From the NCBI GenBank assembly GCA_959347315.1, contig OY365809.1, positions 2,893,953-2,957,952 of the forward strand: DNA of 64,000 nucleotides, written 5' to 3'. Shown here one piece after another: positions 11,009 to 20,746 of the stretch; the first letter of the stretch is position 1; every line of letters begins with the position of its first letter. The notes under the pieces were generated by a model that worked only from the letters and a program-made list of their open reading frames with translations, did no database searches and was not told the DNA's origin. A program made the translations under genes and the position numbers. Origin of the DNA: Bimastos eiseni. Its lineage: Eukaryota > Annelida > Clitellata > Crassiclitellata > Lumbricidae.

Positions 11009-11173
11009 AGCCAATTGCGTACTAAACTAGGAATTATGGGTGATGATGGTTAATAAATGAGTGGAAAGGGACCGAATAGAGGCTAGAGTTGGAAATGGAT
11101 GTTTCGGGTTGTGTAATATTGGCAAGATCTCAGTCTGTTGGAAAGCTGCAATGAACGGAATGGAAAAGATTTG
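11009..11173. repeat. 165-bp gap flank, copy 1 (probable assembly duplicate)
   Basis: By eye identical over its whole length to 11374-11538. The two lie on either side of a run of N. Confidence 0.95.
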
Positions 11174-11373
11174 NNNNNNNNNNNNNNNNNNNNNNNNNNN
11201 NNNNNNNNNNNNNNNNNNNNNNNNNNNNNNNNNNNNNNNNNNNNNNNNNNNNNNNNNNNNNNNNNNNNNNNNNNNNNNNNNNNNNNNNNNNNNNNNNNNN
11301 NNNNNNNNNNNNNNNNNNNNNNNNNNNNNNNNNNNNNNNNNNNNNNNNNNNNNNNNNNNNNNNNNNNNNNNNN
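11174..11373. other. Assembly gap, 200 N
   Basis: Exactly 200 undetermined bases, a length typical of a placeholder gap. Confidence 0.99.
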
Positions 11374-11538
11374 AGCCAATTGCGTACTAAACTAGGAATT
11401 ATGGGTGATGATGGTTAATAAATGAGTGGAAAGGGACCGAATAGAGGCTAGAGTTGGAAATGGATGTTTCGGGTTGTGTAATATTGGCAAGATCTCAGTC
11501 TGTTGGAAAGCTGCAATGAACGGAATGGAAAAGATTTG
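11374..11538. repeat. 165-bp gap flank, copy 2
   Basis: Identical to 11009-11173. The sequence continues into the RTE-like fragment to the right. Confidence 0.95.
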
Positions 11539-11571
11539 GAAGGATAAACACGTGAGCATAGACACATAAAA

Positions 11572-12022
11572 AGATTAGTGAGGGCAATGATCTTTCGTAC
11601 AGTACTATATGGCTGTGAGACGTGGACAATGACAAAGAACATGGAGAAAAAGATTAACGCATGCGAAATGTGGATATGATGGAAGATGAAGAGAATATCG
11701 TGGACGGAGAAAAAGACGAATGAAAGGGTGCGCATGGAGATTGGAGTTGAGAATGATGAGACGTTATAACAAACAGCGCTGAGAAGGAAGCTGGGTTTCT
11801 TCGGACATGTCATGCGATCAGATGGATTAGAAAAGGAAATGATGTGGGCGTGCTAAGAAGGAAAGAGAAAACGGGGCGATCAAGGAAAAATGGATGGACG
11901 AGAAACACGAAAGAACCGGAATGAACCTGGAGGAATTAAGAGATGCGACTTCAAATAGAAAGTGTTGGAGACGTTTTTCCGCTGCGATCGCTAAAGTTCC
12001 AAGAACTGTCAGCACAAGGTGA
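11572..12022 (+). pseudogene. RTE-like LINE ORF2, C-terminal fragment
   Basis: The plus strand reads RLVRAMIFRTVLYGCETWTM, a Trp-rich ISWTEKKTNERV segment, LRRKLGFFGHVMRSDGLEKE and, after a frame change near 11852, HERTGMNLEELRDATSNRKC followed by W at the end. 'LYGCETW', 'R-I-S/P-W-T', 'GHVMR' and the final 'R-K-x-W' are standard C-terminal landmarks of RTE-like endonuclease/RT proteins. There are at least two in-frame stops and one frameshift. Confidence 0.75.
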
Positions 12023-12097
12023 TCCGCCAAAGCATACTGCTCCCACCACCATCCCTTATAATCTCTACGTTAGACTCAGCTACAGTTCGGACTCGGT

Positions 12098-12176
12098 CAG
12101 CGAAAGTCCAAAGCCTTGATAAAGGAAGAAGACGATGCTAATGATCTCTGTTATCAGAGATTGTCATTAAAGTTCA
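12098..12176 (+). repeat. GCCAGTCCCAAGCC-type module, diverged
   Basis: It reads AGTCCAAAGCCTTGATAAAG and GACGATGCTAATGATCTCTG, then TTGTCATTAAAG. The tail is CAACCACTACTA. Confidence 0.5.
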
Positions 12177-12259
12177 ACCACTACTAACGATTGAATAACC
12201 CTGACGGCCACAAGATAGAGATAAAGAATAATTGCTATTTTATTTTAAGCAGCGAGAGA

Positions 12260-12490
12260 TCAACAGGCACCTTTGTGATTGCCGCTTGAGGACATTTTCA
12301 TTTCATCTGGACTCACTTGCTATGGTCACCTCCTAATATCTTGTGCTTTAAGACATATATAAAATAATTTAAAATGAAATACAACATCTTATGCGGACTA
12401 AAAAGAAAATAAAACAAGAGGATTCAATTTCAATTCCAACGAACAAAAAAACATGAGCCGATTGCTCACCTAACAAGAAATCCATATAAA
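12260..12490. repeat. Interspersed repeat, second copy of the 10.8-kb repeat
   Basis: Colinear with 10800-11030 with small indels. It lies directly downstream of the RTE-like fragment, as the other copy lies upstream. Confidence 0.65.
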
Positions 12491-12627
12491 CATTATTAAT
12501 CATGTCCATATACAGAACAGCGAGACATCATCGTCGGTGTCTATTTAGAGTTTTAGAGACCGTAAAATTGTCAGGCATCGAACTTATTTTTGAGCGAAGC
12601 GTGTAAATATTATAAAATTTGACTAAC

Positions 12628-12735
12628 CTCCTTAGCGCTAACTCCGAGTATAACTCGGGCCGTGATTTCCATGTAAAACTGGTTAACCCCGAGTCCCACT
12701 CGGGCGCTGGCATAACGTCGCGGTCAGAAGGGCTA
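12628..12735. repeat. Pair of short CGAGT/ACTCG hairpins, possible piggyBac-type relic
   Basis: Two adjacent short palindromes, CCGAGTATAACTCGG and CCCGAGTCCCACTCGGG, lie about 40 bp apart. A TTAA precedes the second (GGTTAACCCCGAGTC). Such hairpins next to TTAA are seen in piggyBac-type non-autonomous elements; I cannot define both ends. Confidence 0.3.
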
Positions 12736-13034
12736 GCCACGCTCCTTCTCTGGGTAGTTCAAGGTGCCAATTAGCAAAGAAATTACATAATATTCCAGCA
12801 TTGTTTCTAGTTTTATATATTCTATGCTAAGATTATTTTATTCTATGTTAGGACACCTAATCTAAAATTCATATTGTCTTCGTTTCTGCCATTCGAGTGC
12901 AACCTGCCGAATTGTATTATGCCGTTTAGGTGACAGCCAAATCAGGGTCACTCTAAGCGCTCTCAGTGCCACAGGGTAAGACAGGATTCTAATGACACCG
13001 TCATCCTGTTTTAATTTATATAACATTGGCTACC

Positions 13035-13692
13035 ACCGTCTTAAAGGTGTCTAAATGACGCGTCTCAATCAATTGGTCGCCCTTTCCTAATTTGTGTATG
13101 AATCTGTCGAATTTAAGCCTGGCTTCAAAATGGATAATGCTTAGTGTATTTTGAGATCAGTGACTGAGAGCGGGGTCCGTTGAGTAATTGATGACACTGG
13201 GATACAGAGCAGAGGAAGCGAATTCGATTCCGCGACCACTTCTCGAATTATCATCATTATTGTGATCGTCATTGTAAGGGTGCAGTCTGTGCAGAGCGAA
13301 GCTAATCGTTATTTAATGTGACACAATTCTATCAACAGTTGGAGAAAACGACGCCGATTTTAACGGTTTATGTGTCACCATTGAATACGAACTCAGTTTC
13401 AACGTGTGAACACCGTAATTTATGAAGCGTCTGTCATATTAAGCCAAATTGTAATTATATTTGATGTATAGATCTAGGTCAAACCTATGCAATAAGATTC
13501 TAGTATTAAGGCAACTTGCATTTATATTTTTGGAAAGGATGGCCTAGGTCAATGGATGTTCTAGCATTTCATGGTGCCATGAAACGTCGTTAAAAGTCAA
13601 CACAACTAAAGTTTCCATAACAACTGTTACACCAGTAATTGCGAGACATGACGTCTGTACAACGGATATTTAGACACCTTAAAGTGTGTCTA
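13035..13692 (+). repeat. Family A repeat, near-complete copy
   Basis: It is bounded by AGGTGTCTAA (13045-13054) and, inverted, TTAGACACCT (13670-13679). The interior matches the split copy (5146-5338 plus 7229-7645) and the copy at 51.33-51.89 kb, including GATTCCGCGACCAC and a TTAAGCCAAATTGTAATTAT core. The inverted ends suggest a DNA element with TIRs. An internal B-box-like motif (TTCGATTCC) also raises a SINE-like origin. Confidence 0.65.
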
Positions 13693-13919
13693 TCGGAATT
13701 AATATAAGCGTTCAATAAGGCAAATGTACAATTGTCTTTTTTGTATTCGGGTCGTGGCGTCTTTTCACATCGTCGGGACCCTCTCTTGCTAATGGCACCT
13801 CCTAATATCTTGTACTCTAAGACATGTATAAAATAAAAGCCATATAAACATTGTTAATCATGTCCATATACATAATCATGCATATTTGTATGCAGATCAA
13901 TGCATTATGATTGTCGTCT

Positions 13920-14097
13920 ATTTAGACACCTTATAATTGTGTTTTCGTGAAAATATATAAGTGCTATATTAATCAAGTCCATAAACAAACAATAAGGCGC
14001 TTTGATCGGCGTCTAATTAACACCATAATTAAGATTTTTGCTTTATATGTGTCGCCATTGAATACGAACTCTGTTTTAACGTGTCAACACCGTAATT
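13920..14097. repeat. Family A fragments
   Basis: An isolated inverse hinge TTAGACACCT at 13922-13931 is followed by a family A interior piece (GTGTCGCCATTGAATACGAA at 14050-14069, also at 13374-13393). Confidence 0.55.
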
Positions 14098-14227
14098 GAT
14101 GAAGCGCTTGTCTGATTAAGGCAAATTGTAATTATATGGGAAGGGAAGATCTGGGTAAATTAGATGAAGCGCTTGTCTGATTAAGACAAATTGTAATTAT
14201 ATGGGAAGGGAAGATCTGGGTAAAGTA
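14098..14227. repeat. 65-bp tandem duplication in a family A core
   Basis: 14098-14162 and 14163-14227 are adjacent copies (GATGAAGCGCTTGTCTGATT ...) that differ at two positions, so the duplication is recent relative to the repeat itself. Confidence 0.9.
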
Positions 14228-15040
14228 GACATGTCCTGTAGTGTTCGTTTCCGTGAAATCTGTATAACAATAATTATTGCAAATTTTACTACTCAGGCTA
14301 TTACTACAATTCCCTGACAAATTGCTTTATCAGTTCAGATAGAACGGCCACAAGATGAAGATGTAAACATTGATTGATAGTTTACTCAACAGTAACAGAC
14401 ACCGAGGGGCTGTGTTCTAGATCGCAAACTCACCCCAACTGCCTCTCTGCGTTGCACGCATGAGGTAATTTTCACCTCTTGGAAGCTTATACTATAAAAG
14501 GTTGTTAGCACATATTTTAGTACAATACAACATCTCATGTGAATTAACCACATGGATTAAATACATTCTAAATAACACAAGGCATTAACCAACTGTGCAG
14601 GCCTACATAAGAAGCAGCTCATAACATACAATTATACGGAAGAACAATCCGTTGAGGCAATAAAGCCTCGTACTGCATTGTTACTGCAATCGGCCATTTC
14701 TAATTGTAAATAAATCATTTTCAATAGGTGTAATAAGAGTTATTATCTTGAAATTATTATCTTCTAAAATTTATTAATATAATAATTCTCTACGCTTAAA
14801 TCTATTTCTTCAATTACTATAGAGGGCCTATATTCATAATTTCAATCGCCCCAACACCTCGTAATTGCATTATTGTAAACTCAAAATTTCTTCTCATAGT
14901 TACCACTAAAGCGCTATATAAATAGCGTAAGCGAACGAATGTCTAATGAATTAAATATAAACCGATGGCGCCCCAAACCCCAGGCGTGATCATTCGATCA
15001 TAGAGAAGATCGGTTGGCCGGGAGAAAGACATTTTGTTTC
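14228..15040. other. Old repeats, no gene
   Basis: AT-rich with scattered pieces of the repeats described here (for example ACAATACAACATCTCATGTG near 14521). No coding sequence seen. Confidence 0.3.
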
Positions 15041-15047
15041 AAGCAAT

Positions 15048-15115
15048 GCCAGTCCAAAGCCCCACTGATGGAGGAGGGCGACGCTAATGGTCAATGTCTC
15101 ACAGTGTCGTTAAAC
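15048..15115 (+). repeat. GCCAGTCCCAAGCC-type module
   Basis: It carries GCGACGCTAATGGTCAATGT and TGTCGTTAAAC; the spacer is shortened by a few bases. Confidence 0.65.
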
Positions 15116-15344
15116 GAATACATCTATTTCGACTCAAAACTGGCTAATTAATTAGGAGATTAAAACTGACAATAAATTGGTTTAATCAATTTCCTCATTT
15201 GGAGCATCTGTGTGGTAACTCTCCGCTTATACCACGAATCCCAGAATCGTTGATTTTCTTCTGCGTATCACACAATGAATAAAATAGTTGGCAAACGTAT
15301 TATTATTATTTCAAGAACTACGTCACTGGTTGTTCTCTGCCAGT

Positions 15345-15418
15345 GCCAGTCCCAAGCCTGAAAAATGAAGGAAGGCGACGCTAATGGTCATTGTTACCAC
15401 ACAGTGTTGTTAAACTGC
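15345..15418 (+). repeat. GCCAGTCCCAAGCC-type module
   Basis: A good copy with intact head and GGCGACGCTAATGGTCATTG. It is followed by the tail AACTACCACCACC. Confidence 0.75.
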
Positions 15419-18170
15419 AACTACCACCACCTTCCGTTAATGTAACTCTCAAATAGTTTTTAGTTCGAATAAAAACCGGGAGAAGAAAAGAACAAAGTTA
15501 AAGATGTTGTGTTGGACGAGACTAGTTTGTAAGTGTATTTAGACCAGATATCGGTATGTAGTAACTGGCATTTAGAAAATGTTCAGAATGGGAGCGAAGT
15601 AATATTCGTTATATTATCCTTAACATGTCTGGTTATTACAGAGACTGGCGAAGACAACAGCCCTAAAATACTGACTATGAGTTCTTGCGATTAAAAAGTA
15701 CAGTAACATTAAGACATGGATTTTCAACTTCTACTACCGTTAGTAAATAAATAGATAGCAAGTCAATGTATTTCTTAATATTGTCTAAAGTGGAATACTA
15801 CTCTAGTGAGAAGGTGACACGGTCTCAATACGTTGACTATGTCAATCATTGATCCCGACCTGACCTTCGTGTGGAATTACAATTTTGTCTTAATAAGACA
15901 GTCGCTTCAGGAAGTAAGATGTTGACGCGTTGTGGGTGAATTGGTTGGCAATGTTGACTCGTATATAATTTAGTAAACAGCCGTATCGTGGCGCAATCGA
16001 TTGGCTGCTTTCAAGTGGCAGTCCCTAGCCTGAATATGGGAAGACGACGACGCTCAAGATCGTTTTCGTGACCATTCAGAAATTCCTGCAGTGAGCAGCG
16101 CGGTTTCGTGTATGCGTTCGTGCGTGCGCGTGTAATTTTACAATAGATTTTTAGCGACCCCTCCATTATGATGAACGAGCGAATCGTAGTGTCTGCACTC
16201 AACCTGAGGCTGATGATTTCGTCTAAGCGATGACTCGTTGTACAGCGGAAACCGACTTCGAGTCACCCACACCTTTGGAAAAGCTTTTGAAGCTTTAACG
16301 GATATTTGCATCTAGCCTACACAATGATATGATGAGTAGATGGATAGTACGAGTTTATATTGCACAGGTTATGATCACTTTAATGGTGTCAACATGTAAG
16401 TTGAAGCTAATCATGAGGTGTTCTATTTTTTGCCTTTTTGTGTGTAGCAATGGCAGTTGTGCCGATGTGAAACGACTTCTGACTCGTATTCTAGTAAGAA
16501 AGGTCTGGCACATTTTGAAGGTGTCTAAGTAGGACTTGATCATTAGGTGGTACATTTATAATTGTAATTGCCTATGTTATAAAATTGCGACAGTTGTTAA
16601 AATGTCGACATTTAAATACTTCCTTTAACTGTAGCGACCATTGAGCCAGTCCTGACCATCGCGTAGCATTAGAATTAAGCATAATAAGACAGAGGCTTCG
16701 TGAAGTAGGCTGCTGACCTTCCACATTTGCGTGGTTTGAGACTGGTATTGCCAGAACGCGAGCAATTACGGAGTTCATGACGACTGAGTTGGGCTGCACA
16801 GTGTATTCGGAAGAATACCTTAATTTTAGACATACAAAACATAAATCAATACGAGAAGGAATGTTCATATAGTGCAATGTACAATCACTTTAATGGTGTC
16901 TAAGAAGAAGCTTTTTTAAACTTTTATTTTAGTTACATATGCACATTGATGCTCACTGTCTTGTCAAATCATTCTGTAAGTCAATCTCAACACCGGTTGT
17001 CTAAACACAATTGCACTGAGTTGAGGATCTTAATTGCGTTAGCATCTTAAATTCGAACAGTAGATTTACAATTACAATTACAATAACATAGACGCGGTCT
17101 AAACAAGCACATGAAGCCCTTCTATCGAACAGACCGTATAACGCACATACAACATGCAAGACTTTTAACGAGGCCATAAGACTATTTTTAGAGACTTGAT
17201 AACTAATTTCTAATTTCTGTCGAAGTCATCGACCCTTTTTATTCAACTGAGGATTCTGTTCGTAAGCCTAAAATTGAATGCTGCGCTCTCATTGGACACC
17301 TCTTATATGCTTACAACTTACCCTATTTTAGTATACAAGCAAAAAACAGTGTTATAACATGGCCAATAGTCGGCATGGAACACGGTCCCGATGGAACTGC
17401 GCTTGTCCCTCAGGATCCACTACGACTCCTATAATAATTCTCATCTTTAAACGTTGTCCGATCAGCCGTATTCATCCACAATACTGTTGAGTTCAGGAAA
17501 AGTGTCTGCAGTGAAAGCGAACTAAAATCAATCGAATCTAAGAATGTTAGCAATTCCATTCCACTCTACCACCTCTTAGGTCCGTGAGTACGTCATAACC
17601 TGCAGATATAATGACGTCATTACGTTATATTTTACACGCCAGTCACACGCCTGGATAAAGGATAAGGGAACGCTAGTGATCTATTCGTGACTATTCAAAC
17701 ATTCACGCTGTGAGCTGCGTTGTTTCTTGTGTGCGATTGTTCGTGTGTTTGTAATTGTAAGACGGGGCCAAAATTGAGCCAGAGGCAGACTAACCAACAC
17801 ATAGCCAAAACATTGATAGGTTGATTTAACGAAGAGGAAACGAGTAACGCGAGGAATATCCGCCACTCAATCACCCGATATCTGCAAACGCACTGCGGGA
17901 AAATCATGAACGAAAAAAATTATTGGTACAAGTAATTGCAATGAATATAACAACATTTATATTTTAGACACCTCAAAACTGCACCTTTCAAAAATTATAT
18001 AAGTATTGGCTAAGCCAATAAAATAAGGTAATAAGAAGTGTGGTTCATCATTGGCATTGATAACGGATCTATCATAGGGTCAATATAATGCTACGTTATA
18101 GTTAGACAGACCACTCCAGGGAGGCATTGCTTAAGACTAGATCTGGGTCACTATAGGTAGTCATTGCTTG
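15419..18170. other. Diffuse old repeats, no gene
   Basis: Contains pieces of the module with an alternative tail (about 16015-16130 and 17650-17760: GTGAC.ATTCA.A.ATTC then CTGTGAGC), hinges at 16519-16528 and 17964-17973, and hinge-like TGGTGTCTAA near 16892. Open frames of 60-100 codons lack family features. Confidence 0.35.
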
Positions 18171-18199
18171 TGCACTAGTGATGATATTAGTTGGTCTGA

Positions 18200-18900
18200 C
18201 GGCCTGTATTTTTAGTAAAGGTATTCGGCCGGCTTCAGAGGTCAAAACTAGTGGCTCGTTGGATACATTGTCGGTGGTGTTCTTATATCTGGTTGGTCAG
18301 AACTGGGTGACCTGGCAGTCTGTTTCACAGATCAGGCTTACTAGAGGAACAGTATTCTTGGATCAGGTCCCTCAGATTCGGCTGACCCCGCTGCTCGGTC
18401 TGACCGCACTGCCGCTCTGTCTGACTACGAGATTCGGTATAAAATAGCCGCGCACTAAAGACAAAGGGCCTGTCTGGTTGGAATCGCTCGTTGTCCGTGG
18501 CTTCGTTAAGGTACAGTCAAGTAGATTAAGATCTTGGGGAAACTGCCGCTAGAGATGCATTGGTGAACTCCGCTATTGAACGTAGACGGTAACTGTGTCA
18601 TTATCTAGATAAAATTATTCATATATTTATTATTATTATTCTGAAATCTCAAACTGAGTAATTGATTATCAACTTTATATATACGAACTCATTATCAGCG
18701 TGATAGTGTGTAAGTGAAAGAACTCTTAAAGCTTGTATACTAGGTCGTCTAAACACGCTGTGCAGATTGAGTTTAATGTTCATTTCTTAAGTCGTTTGAT
18801 TATTATTAGAGTTATCGTTTACGTGTTAATAAAACAATTTATTTCATTACATTTTATACCTCTCGTGCGAGTTGCTAAGTTCACCCATAATTTCCTGTAG
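18200..18900 (+). promoter_or_regulatory. TATA-containing, LTR-like stretch (tentative)
   Basis: A GC-richer segment ends in TATAAAA (18438-18444) followed by a G/C block. About 390 bp downstream is AATAAAA near 18826 in a T-rich context. This spacing resembles U3-R-U5 of an LTR, but I cannot find matching TG/CA ends, a target duplication or a second LTR. Confidence 0.25.
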
Positions 18901-18967
18901 GTAGATACTTCGTCTGGTTAATATATGGCGGAGATACTACCTGCTAGATGATAGATCTGTCATCAGG

Positions 18968-19600
18968 CTATCTGGGTCGCCGCTTGTCAGTGGATTGTAA
19001 TCTTGACATAGTGCCCTGAAAAGCCACCGCATTGAAACGTTGGATCAATGCCGACAAGTTCTGGAAAAGGAAGTTTGTCTCTCGGGTGTCACCGGTAGTT
19101 GTCGAAAGTCGGCGTCCAGTCTCAGACAGAAAGGCGAGGCCCTCACTATTGAGGGGACCGAAGGTTTCTATAGCGATTTGAACAAAATTGTATTTCTTCT
19201 CTAACTCAGAATATTTTGTGTGTTTCCTTGTGGCTGCTATTTCCGCCGCTCCTCCAGCTGTGGAAGCTGTCTCGGGGATATAAGAAGCGGCCACTGTGTC
19301 CACCACAGTTGCGTCCCAAAGTAAGGCCCGCCCCCCACTCCACGGTATCAGGGTCTGCCCGTCCGGTCTCTTTCCATCTAATCTGGAAATACCTGACGGT
19401 TCCTTGACCGCTGAATACCGGCTCTGTTGAGGCTGCGATGGATAAGGTCGTTGATATTACAGTGTCTTGTTTGACGGCCAAAACCCAATGAACCAATGGC
19501 CATGTGCGCCTCTGGCTGAGACGAAGGCGCCGCATGCACAGGTGTGCGGCTCGCAGATGGCCACCCCTAATCGTAGGTCGACCGCCACCCTCACGGTAGC
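18968..19600 (-). pseudogene. RLE-type LINE C-terminus: zinc knuckle and PD-(D/E)XK-like endonuclease remnant
   Basis: Reading right to left: [20 protein letters not shown] with a CxC...HG knuckle, then (new frame) INDLIHRSLNRAGI, then (third frame) AVKEPSGISRLDGKRPDG, LLWDATVVDTVAASYI, RKHTKYSELEKKYNFV, VQIAIETFGPLN and ALIQRFNAVAFQGT. The series R-P-D-G ... W-D-x-T-x-x-D ... K-x2-K-Y fits the restriction-like endonuclease placed after the RT in R2/NeSL/HERO-type LINEs. It also matches a C-terminal domain I know as very common in marine invertebrate genomes. Two frame changes make it a relic. The RT part is absent: an L2-like fragment abuts at 19602. Confidence 0.65.
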
Positions 19601-19601
19601 G

Positions 19602-20222
19602 TCCTATTTTTATTATTATTATTATCATTATTAGTAGTAGTAGTAGTATTACTAAATTTGTAACGCGCACAAGGTCACACCTAAATGTGTACCTGAGGCG
19701 CGGATAGTCAGTCGCCAGGAGAAGATGCAATTAGATTTCCAAATCCTTGATAGCCAAAGAGAAATAGTGAGTTTTGAGTCGCTTTTTGAATGAAGGAAGT
19801 GAATTTGAGCTACGAAGAGAGAGTGGCAGTCGATTCCATTCCCTATTAGCAGAGACATGAAATGCACGAGAGCCCATGACTGTTCTGCATCGTGGTTCAA
19901 CTAAAAGACCTGTACTTGATGATCGTAAGCAACGAGGAGGAATGTAAGGAGTTAGTAGAGCATGAATATAGGTAGGTGTACTGGTGATGATGGCTTTGTA
20001 GGTCAAACAAGCTAACTTAAATTTGATTCTGAATTCAACAGGGAGCCAATGCAGCTGGTGGAGTAGGGCAGAGGAGCATGTTCGTAGTGGGACACGTAGC
20101 ACTACTCGAGCTAACGTCTTTTGGATACGTTGAAGCCTTTTGAGTTCAAGGTCTGAGAGACCGACAAAAAGTGAATTAGCATAATCGAGGCGAGAGGAGA
20201 CAAGTGAGCAGGCTATAGCTGT
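19602..20222 (-). mobile_element. L2/CR1-like LINE, 3' fragment
   Basis: Second copy of the family at 5.3-7.2 kb. The largest frame (20102-19731) reads LRTCSSALLHQLHWLPVEFR through AFHVSANREWNRLPLSLRSS, nearly identical to the other copy. The 3' tail has degenerated into TAG/TAA triplets at 19603-19652. The 5' break is at about 20222, shortly upstream of the ATAGCCTGCTCACTTGTCTC string shared with 6639-6658. Confidence 0.85.
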
Positions 20223-20619
20223 CTGATCTGCTAAGATTAAACGGCCATGATGGTCACAAGATTAAGATGTAGGCAATAGTTGCAACTTTGTTCTGCAGGG
20301 ACTGACTCCCATTTGTCTATAATATCTGAAGCGCAAACCCACCTCTACCGAACACATTACGTGACTCACGTACAACATGACGTTTAACGCAACGGCCTAG
20401 TCACTAACTTTTAATTTCTGTCGACGCCAATGGCACCTCTTTTTCTTAGCTATTCGTTTCATCTGAGCATTTATATAACGCAGCTTCAAAACTCGAGCGT
20501 CTTGTAAAAACTTGAAGTTTTTGCCACAAAAGGAAATAGCTTAACTCCAGTATAGGTCAATTACAGATTTGTCCGTACATATGAACACCGTGTTCTTATT
20601 ATACACCTTTAAAATGGTG
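20223..20619. other. Old repeat ending in a hinge, target of the 7-kb LINE
   Basis: Related to about 17135-17230, 35560-35730 and 44795-45070 (landmarks AC.TACAACATG.CGTTTAAC and TTTAATTTCTGTCGACG). It ends with the hinge variant ACACCTTTAAAATGGTGTC at 20600-20618, immediately before the LINE 5' region. Confidence 0.45.
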
Positions 20620-20746
20620 TCAACAATTACTATAAGAGCAGTTAGGATAGGTTTATAAGCTGTTGAAAATGAAGGTCGAATAAGGAGATTGGCGGGAAAT
20701 TTCAGTAACTGAAAATCTGTACGAAAATAAAGTAAATAAATCGAAA

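Noticed and set aside
11061..11395. Frames running through the N gap
   Set aside because: They are open only because the gap has no sequence.
20600..20618. T-box (GGTGTGA-type) binding palindrome
   Set aside because: The hinge shares AGGTGT with T-box half-sites, but its distribution follows repeat edges, not genes, and the following bases differ.
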